A DNA stretch of 64,000 nucleotides from Cherax quadricarinatus (GCF_038502225.1 NC_091378.1:4012425-4076424), one strand, 5' to 3'. Shown: positions 32,049-43,340, numbered from the stretch's first letter. Notes: generated by a model from the sequence alone, not told the origin. Translations and numbers: made by a program.

Positions 32049-32136
32049 CACTTGTGAACATCGAAATGGTACCTCACTAGTATTACACCTCACTCTGAGC
32101 CTTTATATACCCTCTGTGTCCATGTATTGTTTGTAA

Positions 32137-32173
32137 TGGCTTGATAAAGCTCCTGGAGAGCGAAACGTTGCCA
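32137..32173 (+). ncRNA. hammerhead-like motif, right PLE arm
   Basis: Same structure as in the left arm: UGGC, UUGAUAA, GCUC/GAGC, GAAACGUU, GCCA. It lies downstream of the PLE stop codon, in the pLTR-like region, as reported for PLE hammerheads. Confidence 0.65.
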
Positions 32174-32216
32174 CAATAAATGTCACATTAGTTGCACTTG
32201 TGTCCTTTTACTTTAC

Positions 32217-32432
32217 AACCTGTATATTCTTCGCGTCTGTTGGCAGTAGGCTATAACCTATATATTCTTCGCGTCTGTTGGCAGTAGGCTATAACCTGTA
32301 TATTCTTCGTTGCTGTTGGCAGTAGGCTATAACCTGTATATTCTTCGCTGCTGTTGGCAGTAGGCTATAACCTGTATATTCTTCGTTGCTGGCTATAACC
32401 TGTATATTCTTCGCTGCTGCTGGCAGTAGGCT
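32217..32432. repeat. 38-bp minisatellite abutting the PLE
   Basis: About six units of ACCTGTATATTCTTCGCTGC then TGTTGGCAGTAGGCTATA; one unit is shortened. The unit begins with the PLE target sequence, and the left target copy (CTATAACCTGTATATT) is also a piece of this unit. Confidence 0.9.
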
Positions 32433-33127
32433 GTTTGTATCCAACTGTAGGAATGTAGGGGTTCCTGCTGGCGTGATCACTTTCACTGTTTGCTAATGAC
32501 AGATCTGGTTTATAAAAGTGTGTTGCTATGTAATATTCAGTGTGATCTCCGGTGCCTTCAGCTGCCACCACATGATCTCTGACATTCCCACATCAGATCC
32601 CACGTGAGAAGGTATCTAATGTTCCCTCTCACACCATTATTTATCCCCAATACCACCTCCACCGACATCCAACATCCCCAACCACCTCCCACACTACTCT
32701 TTCAACCTTCACATCTCCCTACTCTACTTCTACCCCCGCCTCCACAAACCCCATTCCCATCCAACAGCAACTCCCTCCGTCCCACCCCATAACGCACGTC
32801 TTCCACCCGGATAAGCCTCAGCAGAAAACAAGGACCTATAATATAATTTTTCCATCTTACTAACTGCTCTTTTCCCCTATGTGGCCTTGTGAGAGATAAT
32901 GGGGAAGATAATAGAGGCCGCATAATGGTTCAGGTAGACTCGCTGCCACACTACTGCCTATTGTCCCTCAGACATAGGCTGGAGGGCGCAGAATTCTTGC
33001 TACATACGGTTCCTATGTGTTAATGATGGGGTGGTTGTTAGTTTGTGGGGGGGGAGGTGTTAGTTAGGGTAGGTGTGTAGTAGCCGATGTTGGATTAGGT
33101 GGTTTAGGTCTTCCTTTAATACTGGTA
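32433..33127. other. no recognised gene; C-rich stretch
   Basis: 32600-32790 is C/A/T-rich, P-rich in translation. Nothing else identified. Confidence 0.5.
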
Positions 33128-33190
33128 CTAAACATAAGAAAGAAGAAACACTGCAGCAGGCCTACTGGCCCATGCTAAGCAAGTCACATG
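33128..33190 (+). repeat. repeat family E fragment
   Basis: ACATAAGAAAGAAGAAACAC, TGCAGCAGGCCTACTGGCCC and ATGCTAAGCAAG. Confidence 0.75.
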
Positions 33191-33296
33191 GTTGTATTAG
33201 TGGGTGAGTGTGAGTTCCTACTAGTCCCAGGTGCTTGTGGTGTAAGGTTATGATACAGCGGCATTACAGCCGGGCAAGTGGCTATTTTGTAATAAC

Positions 33297-33435
33297 GCAC
33301 CAGAGAGTATCACTCTGCAGTATTAGCAGCACCGGATAGCATCATTCTGTAGTAACAGCAGCACCAGAGTATCTTTCTGTAGTAGTAGCAGTACAAGATA
33401 GAATCATTCTTTAGTAGCAGCATCACCAGAGATCA
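33297..33435. repeat. ~36-bp minisatellite
   Basis: Four degenerate units of AGTAGCAGCACCAGAGTATC then TTTCTGTAGTA. Confidence 0.75.
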
Positions 33436-33480
33436 GAAGACACGCAATCTTGATGACCCGTTGAGTAGGGTCTATCTGGA

Positions 33481-34294
33481 GTTTGCCTGGAGAGTATTCC
33501 GAGGATCAACGCCCCCGCGGCCCGGTCCACGACCAGGCTTCCCGGTGGATCAGGGCCTGATGAACTAGGCTTTTACTGCTGGCCGCACGTAGTCCAACGT
33601 ACGAACCACAGCCCGGCTGATCCGGCACTATCTGTTCAGCTCCCTCTTGAAGGCAGCCAGGGGTCTATTGGTAATTTCCCTTATGCATAGTGGGAGGCTT
33701 TTAAACTTTCTTGGGCCCCGGACACTTTCGGTGTTTCTCTTAGTGTACTAATGGTGTCCCTACTTTTCATTGGGGGTATGTTGCATCGCCTGCCAAGTCT
33801 TTTGCTTTCGTAGGGAGTGATTTCTGTGTGCAGATTAGGGACCAGTCCCTCCAGGATCTTCCAGGTGTAGATTATGATGTATCTCTCTCGCCTGCGCTCC
33901 AGTGAGTACAAGTCAAGCGTTCCCAGTAGTTAAGGTGTTTGATGGAACTGGCATGTGCAGTAAAGGTTCTCTGTACATTCTCTAGATCTGCGATTTCACC
34001 TGCCTTGAATGGAAATGTTAATGTACAGCAGTATTTCAGCCTAGAGAGAAAAAGTGATTTAAAAAGGATCATCATCGGCTTGGCATCTCTTGTCTTGAAT
34101 GTTCTCATTATCCATCCTATCATTTTCCTCGCAGATGTGATAGTGGCGCTGTTGTGGTCCTTGAAGGTGAGATCCTCTGACATTACCACTCGCAGGTCCT
34201 TCACAATACTTTTCCGCTCTATTGTGTGATTAGAGTTTGTAGTATACTCAGTTCTAGCCATTATTTCCTCCAGTTTTCCATAACGGAGTAGTTG
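33481..34294 (-). pseudogene. LINE-A RT C-terminal region, 5'-truncated
   Basis: Starts after the catalytic box: the segment near 34261 reads ARTEYTTNSNHTIERKS, then DLRVVMSEDLTFKDHNSA, GWIMRTFKTRDAKPMMIL and LKYCCTLTFPFKAGE. A small deletion near 33915-33920 shifts the frame. LYSLERRRERYIIIYTWK, LHTEITPYESKRLG and a shortened tail follow. The 3' end at 33481-33605 is standard. It carries more substitutions than 9500-10561. Confidence 0.88.
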
Positions 34295-34369
34295 GGTAGG
34301 GTATAAGCACAGTTAACTTGACATTACCCAATTCACGCCAGTCCAAAGGTGAAGGTTTACCCTCAGAGT

Positions 34370-35030
34370 CAATAACAGTGTGAATGACAGTGGGAGACAA
34401 TGTGTGTGAGTGAAGACCTACCTACCTGGAGTCTGCCTGGAGGGTATTCCGGGAATGAACGCCCCCGCGGCCCGGTCCACGAACAGGCCTCCCGGTGGAT
34501 CAGGGCCTAATCAGCCAGGCTGTTGCTGCTGGTCGCACATAGTCCAACGTACGAACCACAGCCCGGCTGATCCGGCACCGACTTTAAGTATCTGTCCAGC
34601 TCCCTCTTGAAGGCAGCCAGGGGCCTATTGGTAATTCCCCATATGCATGGTGGAAGGCTGTTGAGCAGTCGTGGGCCCCGGACACTTATGGTGTTTTCTT
34701 TTAGTGTACCAATGACGCCCCTACTTTTCATTGGGGGTATTTTGCACCGCCTGCCCAGTCTTTTACTTTTGTAGGGAGTGATTTCTGTGTGTAGATTCGG
34801 TATAATTTTTTCTACGATTTTACAAGTGTAGATTGTGATATATCTCTCTCGCCTGCGCTCCAGTGAATACAAATCAAGTGCTTCCAGGCGTTCCCAGTAG
34901 TTGAGGTGTTTGATAGAACTTACATGTGCAGTAAAGGTTCTCTGTACACTCTACGTTGACAGTGAATGACTGTGTGAGACAGTGTATGTGAGAGTGAAGA
35001 CAGTGAATGACAGTGTAGATTATGTTTGAG
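34370..35030. repeat. GACAGTG-rich minisatellite split by LINE-A
   Basis: 34370-34423 (CAGTGTGAATGACAGTGGGA, ATGTGTGTGAGTGAAGA) and 34953-35030 (GACAGTGAATGACTGTGTGA, GTGTATGTGAGAGTGAAGAC) are the same repeat on both sides of the LINE-A copy at 34428-34952. Confidence 0.75.
34428..34952 (-). pseudogene. LINE-A 3' fragment
   Basis: A single 121-codon frame reads LYSLERRRERYITIYTCK, NLHTEITPYKSKRLG, CKIPPMKSRGVIGTLKE, SVRGPRLLNSLPP, FKRELDRYLKSVPDQPG and SYVGLCATSSNSLAD. Upstream it extends to the VQRTFTA segment and stops abruptly at 34952. The C-terminal ORF is uninterrupted, unlike the copy next door. Confidence 0.88.
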
Positions 35031-35057
35031 AAAACAGTGTTCCGTTGTAGATTATAT

Positions 35058-35080
35058 ATAATAATAATACTAATCTTATC

Positions 35081-35116
<36 letters not shown>

Positions 35117-35395
35117 CTTATAATAATAATAATCTGTCAAATACATCAGTGACATACTACTATATAGAGAGCACCTTGTTATATAGAACATTTCGGGCAA
35201 ATTAGGTCAGTTTTGTCCTCAGGATGCGACTCACACCAGTCAACTAACACCCAGGTACCTATTTTACTGATAGGTGAATATGGTCAACAGGTGTCTTAAG
35301 GAAACACGTCCTAATGTTTCCACCCGCACCGGGGATCGACCCCCAGACCTCAGTGTATAAGCCGAGTGCGCTAGCAGTTGAGCTACTGGACGCCA
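35058..35395 (-). mobile_element. tRNA-derived SINE, A-type 3' module
   Basis: Minus strand: head with TAGCTCAACTGCTAGCGCAC (A box) and GGGGTCGATCCCCGG (B box); body GGTACCTGGGTGTTAGTTGA. The 3' module has TGACCTAATTTGCCCGAAAT and CTATATAGTAGTATGTCACT, and the tail is (ATT)n at 35058-35132. Complete or nearly so. Confidence 0.85.
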
Positions 35396-35422
35396 TATTA
35401 CATTCATCGCCGTTGCAAAGAT

Positions 35423-35496
35423 AATATTTGTTGCTATTTAGATAAGATAATATTTCTTGCTATTTAGATAATATTTCTTGCTATTTTAGTATCTAT
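35423..35496. repeat. ~27-bp tandem repeat
   Basis: Three units of GATAATATTTCTTGCTATTT plus AGATAA. Confidence 0.8.
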
Positions 35497-35633
35497 TCAT
35501 TAAGAAATCTTCGTTGAATTTGTATCAGGAATTTATTTCCACAGTTTTGTGTTTTTTTTCAGTTATGAAATTGATAAGTTTGATTTAAAATCAATATATT
35601 TTTTCATTTTTTACGCATTCAGGTTGTAATTCC

Positions 35634-37630
35634 AGCATTCACACCAACGCTACGCCAGCATTCATGCCAACACTACGCCAGCATTCACACCAACACTACG
35701 CCAGCATTCACACCAACGCTACGCCAGCATTCACACCAACGCTACGCCAGCATTCATGCCAACACTACGCCAGCATTCACACCAACACTACGCCAGCATT
35801 CACACCAACGCTACGCCAGCATTCATACCAACGTTACGCCAGCATTCACACCAACACTACGCCAGCATTCACACCAACACTACGCCAGCATTCATACCAA
35901 CGTTACGCCAGCATTCACACCAACGTTACGCCAACATTCACACCAACACTACGCCTGGATTCCCAAAATCTGCACAATCCAGGGCAACATGGGTTCAGGG
36001 CAGGTCGCTCCTGCCTCTCACAACTACTGGATCACTATGACATGGCCTTGGATGCACTGGAAGAAAATCAGAATGCGGATGTAATATACACAGACTTTGC
36101 AAAAGCATTTGACAAATGCGATCATGTCGTAATAGCCCATAAAATACGTGCTAAAGGAATAACTGGGAAAGTGGGGAGATGAATCTTCAACTTCCTAACA
36201 AATCGAACACAAAGAGTAGTGGTCAACAGAGTTAAATCGGAGGCTGCCATAGTGAAGAGCTCTGTTCCACAAGGCACAGTACTCGCCCCATCTTATTCCT
36301 TATCCTCATATCAGACATAGACAGAGCTATACATCACAGCACCGTATCATCCTTTGCGGATGATACTAGGATCTGCATGAGGCTGTCATCTGCTGAGGAC
36401 GCGGTTAACCTCCAAGAAGATATAAACAAAGTTTTCCAGTGGGCAACGGTAAACAATATGATGTTCAATGAGGACAAATTCCAACTACTCCGTTATGGAA
36501 AACTGGAGGAAATAATAACTAGAACAGAGTATACTACTGACTCCGGCCATACAATAGAGCGGAAAAATAATGTAAGGGACCTGGGAGCAGCAATGTCTGA
36601 GGATCTCACTTTCAAGGATCACAACAGTGCCACGATCGCACGTGCAAAGAAATTGATAGGATGGATAATGAGAACTTTCAAAACGAGAGATGCCAAGCCA
36701 ATGATGATCCTTTTCAAATCACTTGTTCTCTCTAGGCTGGAAACTGCTGTACATTAACATCTCCATTCAAAGCAGGTGAAATCGCAGATCTAGAGAATGT
36801 ACAGAGTTCTTTTACTGCACGTATAAGTTCTGTCAAGCACCTTAACTACTGGGAACGCTTGGAAGCACTTGACTTGTACTCGTTGGAACGCAGGAGGGAG
36901 AGATATATCATAATCTACACTTGGAAAATCTTGGAAGGAATGGTCCCAAATCTGCACACAGAAATCACTCCCTATGAAAGTAAAAGACTGGGCAAGCGAT
37001 GCAAAATGCCCCCAATAAAAAGTAGGGGCGCCATTGGTACACTAAGGGAAAACACCGTAAGTGTCCGGGGCCCAAAACTGTTCAACAGCCTCCCATCAAG
37101 CATTAGGGGAATTGCCAATAAGCCCCTGGCTGCCTTCAAGAGAGAGCTGGACAGATACCTAAAGTCAGTGCCGGATCCGCCGGGCTGTGGCTCGTACGTC
37201 GGACTGCGTGCGGCCAGCAGTAACAGCCTAGTTGATCAGGCCCTGATCCATCGGGAGGCCTGGTCATGGACCGGGCCGCGGGGGCGTTGATCCCCGGAAT
37301 AACCTCCAGGTTACCTGGAGGTTACCACTACGCCAGCATTCACACCAACACTACGCCAGCATTCACACCAACACTACGCCAGCATTCACACCAACACTAC
37401 GCCAGCATTCACACCAACGCTACGCCAGCATTCACACCAACGCTACGCCAGCATTCACACCAACGCTACGCCAGCATTCACACCAACGCTTCGCCAACAT
37501 TCACACCAACGCTACGCCAGCATTCACACCAACGCTACGCCAGCATTCACACCAACGCTACGCCAGCATTCACACCAACGCTACGCCAACATTCACACTA
37601 ACGCTACGCCAACATTCACACCAACAATCT
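35634..37630. repeat. 23-bp minisatellite split by LINE-A
   Basis: Unit CTACGCCAGCATTCACACCA plus ACG, about 14 copies at 35634-35955 and about 13 at 37322-37630. The two halves are the same array with LINE-A between them. Variants include CATGCC and GTTACG. Confidence 0.95.
35956..37312 (+). pseudogene. LINE-A reverse transcriptase, longest copy
   Basis: Starts in the RT domain at HNPGQHGFRAGRSCLSQLLD, then VIYTDFAKAFDKCDH, which carries the first catalytic aspartate. A nonsense change (W to stop, 36180-36182) follows GKVGR. VPQGTVLAP is followed by a 1-bp deletion near 36285. FADDTR is intact near 36354-36371, then LQEDINKVFQWATVNN and MSEDLTFKDHNSATIARA. Another 1-bp deletion lies near 36740, before the C-terminal region (36859-37290) with its complete DRYLKS...WTGPRGR end. 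No endonuclease. The junctions lie in minisatellite, so a target duplication cannot be defined. Confidence 0.92.
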
Positions 37631-37659
37631 TCTTCACTGATCCAGTATTCACACCAAGT

Positions 37660-37790
37660 AAGTTTATTTAGGTATAGGTACACATAAATACAGTTACATA
37701 AATTATCATACATAACAGCATATGTGTAGATTACCTGGGTAACCCAAAAAAGTCAGAGAAAGTGACTTATTTTCATTGGGGTCCTTGGCT
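37660..37790 (-). mobile_element. B-module SINE fragment
   Basis: Minus strand: AAGGACCCCAATGAAAATAA, TTTTTTGGGTTACCCAGG, then TAATTTATGTAACTGTATTT and CTAAATAAACTTACTT. No tRNA head. Confidence 0.7.
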
Positions 37791-38814
37791 GCTCCAGCAA
37801 TATACTTCAGTACTCCAATATTCACACCAACACTTCTCCAACTCTTGTATCAGCACTCCCTCTATCTTCCTCTTTCCCTCCCTAACATGACCCTGACACC
37901 TTGACTCTGCCCATTACAGCCACAACCCTACAACCCCACCCACCACCACCACCCCCTACCCCCAACAACCCTCCCACCACCATCTCATTCCCAAAAGACA
38001 TGTTCCACCTCTCACCCCTCCACCACCCACTGGGGAAGAGAGGGGCGTGTGTGGCAGGGGGCACTGAAGAAAGGGCAGGGAGATGGATCTACAGAGGTTT
38101 TTAGAACATAAAAGAAAGGAGTGAGCAGCTCCTTCGTTATAAACTATTTTTAATTCTTTCTTTAATAATTATATGAAGCGTTAAACCGTATGGGTTATTC
38201 AGTGCATGTAATGGTGAAGACTTGGTCATCCGTCCACTAATTACCACATGCCAGATAGACATGTTACTCTTGAAGCCAGAATTCTAGTCTCTAACCTACT
38301 TCTAGAAACTTTTACTCGTATTTTTGGAGAGTTTTTTAAACGTAAACAAGTGCGAATGTGGAGAGTATAAAGAATGATACATCAGCTCTTGAAAGAGAAT
38401 GAGAAGAGAGTAGGGACAAGGAAAAAGAAGTGGGTGAGAAAAGATGAGAGACAAGGAGAACAGGATGGGTGGGAAACAAGAGTAGGTGCAAGGAAAACAG
38501 GAGGGAAGGGAAGAACGATGAGAGAAGCATAGGAAAGCAAGAGTGGGTGAGAGAAAAGAGAGCCGGAGGGGGAGAAGAGAAGGAAGAAGAGCCGGTGGGA
38601 GGGAGGGGAAGGGAAAGAAGGAATGAGAGCAGACACAGACTAATGACTATCAGGAGACTATCATTACTTGAATTATTAATGGTCAGTGAGGAAACAGGAG
38701 CGGACACTCGCCCTGTTGACACACATGACCGTTATTATCGTTATGTTCAACTGTTGAGAGCAGCGCTCTGTCAGCCGCATTGGTTTACCGCTTGCTTGTA
38801 AGTAGTAGTTAGCT
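37791..38814. other. no gene; low-complexity patches
   Basis: C-rich 37905-37985 and purine-rich 38385-38630 (GAGAA/GGGAG). Family D-like scrap at 38170-38215. The long S/L/P or E/R frames reflect composition. Confidence 0.55.
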
Positions 38815-39045
38815 TTCTTATAAAGCTCCTTTTCAGCTTTCTCGTTATGAGCTTTTTCATAAAGCTCCTCGTCAGCTTTCCCATTAAGTTCCCCGTCAGC
38901 TTTCTCATTAAGCTCCTCGTTAGTTTTCTCATTAAGCTCCTCTTTAGCTTTCTCATTAAGTTCCTCGTTACTTTTCTCATTAAGCTCCTCGTTACTTTCC
39001 TCAATAAGCTCCTCGTCAGCTTTCTCATAAAGCTCCCAATAGCGC
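38815..39045. repeat. 30-bp minisatellite
   Basis: About eight units of AGCTTTCTCATTAAGCTCCT plus CGTT. On the minus strand it reads (EELNEK..)n for about 85 codons, a repeat product. Confidence 0.9.
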
Positions 39046-39403
39046 AAGGTATCGCAACAATGATTTACAAACACGCTCTTCCACAATAGACTAGTAACGT
39101 GTGTGAAGCCATGCTAACAAGAGCTCTTCAATTTACGATGCTCTATTTTCAATCCCTTTTAGGGAAAGCTGCTCTAATGAAAAAAATCACGACTATAACG
39201 AATTGAGTCTCCAGGGTTACCAACCTTTCCAGGGTTGAGTCCTTGATGCCGGGGATGAGGAATCTTGATTCAAGTTCCGTGAACTGCCTAAGTTATTCCT
39301 CAGGTTGTCACAGTTACTACCCACCATACCCCAGTTGCTGGTCAACCTCCTACGGGCTTTGTGCTTCCCAGCCTTCAAGTGTAAATACTGGGGCTGGTGC
39401 TGC

Positions 39404-39404
<1 letters not shown>

Positions 39405-39480
<76 letters not shown>

Positions 39481-39735
39481 GCCTAGCTGACATCAGTGAC
39501 ACGCTACTATATAGAAAGCCGCTTGTTATGCAGAGCATTTCGGGCAAATTAGGTCAGTTTTGTCCCAGGATGTTGCCCACACCACTCAACTAACACTAGG
39601 TACCCATTTTATTGATGGGGAACATAGACAACCGGTGTAAGGAAACACGCCCAGTGTTTGTACCCTCGCCGGAAATCGAACCCGGACCCTCGCCGTGTGA
39701 TGCGAGAGCTTTAGCCACCGGGCCACGGTGAAGTT
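39405..39735 (-). mobile_element. tRNA-derived SINE, A-type 3' module with (AT)n tail
   Basis: Minus strand: head GTGGCTAAAGCTCTCGCATC and GGGTTCGATTTCC; body TAGTGTTAGTTGAGTGGTG; 3' module TGACCTAATTTGCCCGAAAT and CTATATAGTAGCGTGTCACT. The AT run at 39406-39477 is its tail. Same family as 35058-35395 with a different simple-repeat tail. Confidence 0.85.
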
Positions 39736-39889
39736 GAATAAATTTTGATGTCAATTCGAATGGTGTCTTGAATATTTAAAGAAATGTTGTCAGTGGGTTG
39801 ATGGCTCAGTGAATAGGGAATTTGGACCAGATTCTTTGTCCTAAATCAATGATGTTTATACTGTCAGACCACCAGCGTATCTTTTATTC

Positions 39890-40605
39890 TTATTATTATT
39901 AGTAGTAGTAGTAGTTATTATTGTTAGTAGTTATTATTATTAGTAGTAATTATTATTATTAGTAGTAATTATTATTAGTAGTAATTATTATTAGTAGTAA
40001 TTATTAGTAGTAATTATTATTATTAGTAGTAATTATTAGTAATTATTATTATTAGTAGTAGTAGTTATTATTATTAGTAGTAGTTATTAGTAGTAGTAGT
40101 TATTAGTAGTAGTAATTATTATTAGTAGTAATTATTATTAGTAGTTATTATTATTAGTAGTAGCTATTATTATTAGTAGTAGTTGTAATTATTATTATTA
40201 GAAGTAGTAGTTATTCGTAGTAGTAGTAGTAATTATTATTAGTAGTAGTAATTATTAGTAGTAGTAATTATTATTAGTAGTAGTAGTTATTATTAGTAGT
40301 AGTAATTATTATTAGTAGTAGTAGTTATTATTAGTAGTAGTAGTTATTATTATTAGTAGTAATTATTATTAGTAGTAGTTATTATTATTATTAGTAGTAA
40401 TTATTATTAGTAGTAGTAGTTATTATTAGTAGTTATTATTAGTAGTAGTTATTGTTATTAGTAGTAATTATTATTAGTAGTAGTTATTATTAGTAATTAT
40501 TATTAGTAGTAGTTATTATTAGTAATTATTATTAATAGTAATTATTATTAGTAGTAGTTATTGTTATTAGTAGTAGCAGTAATGACAGTAGTAGTAGTGC
40601 TAGTA
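39890..40605. repeat. compound TTA/TAG trinucleotide tract
   Basis: About 700 bases of alternating ATTATT and AGTAGT blocks in irregular phase. Confidence 0.97.
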
Positions 40606-40693
40606 GAGGTATTTTATTATTTTTGTTAGTATATATGACTTGGCAAATCTATAAGTGTCATTTGGAGGTTTGATTCTCAAATTGTAATCGTAA

Positions 40694-41541
<848 letters not shown>

Positions 41542-41975
41542 GTGAAGGTGGTAGTGGTGGTCCTGAAGGTGGTAGTGGTGGTACCAAAGGTGGTAGTGGT
41601 GGTCCTGAAGGTGGTAGTGGTGGTACCGAAGGTGGTAGTGGTGGTCCTAAAGGTGGTAGTGGTGGTCCTGAAGGTGGTAGTGGTGGTCCTGAAGGTGGTA
41701 GTGGTGGTCCTGAAGGTGGTAGTGGTGGTCCCGAAGGTGGTAGTGGTGGTCCTGAAGGTGGTAGTGGTGGTACCGAAGGTGGTAGTGGTGGTCCTGAAGG
41801 TGGTAGTGGTGGTCCTGAAGGTGATAGTGCTGGTCCTGAAGGTGGTAGTGGTGGTCCTGAAGGTGGTAGTGGTGGTCCTGAAGGTGGTAGTGGTGGTCCC
41901 GAAGGTGGTAGTGGTGGTCCTGAAGGTGGTAGTGGTGGTACTGAAGGTGGTGGTGGTGGTGGTAGTAGTGGTAGT
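41542..41975. repeat. 21-bp minisatellite
   Basis: About 20 units of GGTGGTAGTGGTGGTCCTGA plus A. It translates as (GGSGGPE)n, (VVVVLKV)n or, on the minus strand, (SGPPLPP)n and (TFRTTTT)n. All these frames are open because 21 is a multiple of three. Confidence 0.97.
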
Positions 41976-42054
41976 GGGCCTGTATCTCGCCCCACCACGT
42001 AACCTGATACCACTAGGGATTGGCACTTTTGTGAAGGCGGAGGTACCTCCTCCC

Positions 42055-42345
42055 CACGCCCCTGCCCAGGAGGGGAATGTAGGGAAGGGTGTCCCTGGTC
42101 GGGTAGGAGAAGGTTAGGGGAAGGTATTCCCTGGTCCTGGGGAGGGGGAAGATTAGGGAATGGTTTTCCCTGGTTTTGGAGAGTGGGGAGGTTAAGAAAG
42201 GATGGTCCTTGGGGAGGGGGAATATAGGGAAGGTTGTTCCTCTTTCCCAGGTGGGGAATTTAAGGGAGGATATTCCTTGGTCCTTAGGCGGGGAGGAAGA
42301 TGAGGGGAGAGTATAAACCCTAATCCTGGTTGGGGAGGTTCAAGG
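42055..42345. repeat. ~50-bp degenerate minisatellite
   Basis: About six units of GGGAAGGTATTCCCTGGTCC then TGGGGAGGGGGAAGATTA. Confidence 0.75.
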
Positions 42346-42382
42346 TAGGTAGTTTTTACACATTTAGGGTCTACTTATTTAC

Positions 42383-42490
42383 CTACTTGGAGGATGTTCC
42401 GGGGGTCAGCGCCCCCGTGACCCAGTCCATGACCAGGCCTCCCGGTGGATCAGGGCCTGATCAACCAGGCTGTTATTGCTGGCTGCACTT
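42383..42490 (-). mobile_element. LINE-A 3' end
   Basis: GGGGGTCAGCGCCCCCGTGA, CCATGACCAGGCCTCCCGGT and CAACCAGGCTGTTATTGCTG. Confidence 0.85.
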
Positions 42491-42544
42491 TACATATTTG
42501 AGGTTAAAATATTGTGGAATACAACTGTATATTGCTGCTCTTGA

Positions 42545-42925
42545 TAAACCTTTGATGAGTTCCTAGAGTTCTCTACTCTCGGAGCCCGACCTTGGGCCAG
42601 GCTCGTCTGGTGCTAGCCTGGTCAACCAGACTGTTGCTGCTGGCTTCCCGCTCGCCCACATATCCATCACAGCTTGGTTGACCTGTCACTTGTCCAGTTT
42701 TCTCTTGCTCTTTCATATCTGCTTTTGGAGAGTTTCTCCACAACTTCAACATTCAGTTTCCACAATGCCTTGAGGCTGAAATATTAGTTCCTAATAACCC
42801 TGTGACTCAGTTCTGTTTTTCGACTTCCAGGATTTAAGCTTCTAGCATCTCGCATACAATCAGACCGAGCCTGACCCATGGCCTGGCTCAGAGAGCAGAC
42901 ACACTCGAAACTCTTCAAAGGTATA
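42545..42925. mobile_element. LINE-B ends, minus then plus
   Basis: 42545-42700, minus: ACCTTTGATGAGTTCCTAGA, CCCGACCTTGGGCCAGGCTC and ATATCCATCACAGCTTGGTT, continuing to TTTTCTCTTGCTC. 42867-42925, plus: AGCCTGACCCATGGCCTGGC and ACTCGAAACTCTTCAAAGG. Confidence 0.72.
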
Positions 42926-42949
42926 TCAGAGGTAACCATTTTGAAACAC

Positions 42950-43010
42950 AAGAAATAAGGAGCACCGCAGCAGGCCCACTGGCCCATGCTAGGCAGGTCC
43001 AAGTCACATC
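42950..43010 (+). repeat. repeat family E fragment
   Basis: GGAGCACCGCAGCAGGCCCA then CTGGCCCATGCTAGGCAGGT. Confidence 0.78.
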
Positions 43011-43212
43011 CACATAAGAAGGATGGAAAATCTTGCAAGGACCTACTAGTCAGACCTGGTTCTTGAATTACCAAGACTCTTCTTGGCAGTTTTATCTATT
43101 CCTCTCGAGTATTTTATGTATTGTAATTATATCCTTCCTTGTCTTCCAAGACAGTTCCATTTATTTAGGTCATTTTTTTATACCCATTCAAAGTTTTGAA
43201 CATTTTAAATCA

Positions 43213-43340
43213 GGTGTGTGTGTGTGTATTTGCCTATTTGTGGTTGCAAGAGTCAATTCACAGCTCCTGGTCCCGCCTCTTCGCTGGTCGCTGTTAGGTT
43301 CACTTTCTCCCTGCTGCAAGAGGCTTTATCGTGTGTTTGT
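43213..43340 (+). repeat. repeat family F fragment
   Basis: GTGTGTGTGTATTTGCCTAT, TTGTGGTTGCAAGAGTCAAT, CCTGGTCCCGCCTCTTCGCT and CTCCCTGCTGCAAGAGGCTT. Copies at 50018-50135 (minus) and 59975-60230 also abut or carry GT runs. Confidence 0.78.

Larger units (their letters stand above)
30935..32228. mobile_element. PLE insertion, inverted, with 12-bp flanking repeat
   Basis: AACCTGTATATT at 30935-30946 and 32217-32228 brackets the element. Two arms of 575 bp (30978-31552 and 31642-32216), about 98% identical by eye, face each other across an 89-bp spacer. Each arm holds the C-terminal end of a Penelope-like ORF, a 3' untranslated part with a GTA/TAC run, and a hammerhead-like motif. The left arm continues outward for 31 bp to a CGGTAATTCTACC terminus that the right arm lacks. 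The RT domain is absent. Confidence 0.88.

Noticed and set aside
35315..35393. True tRNA gene on the minus strand
   Set aside because: Same SINE head, joined to a SINE body and an (ATT)n tail.
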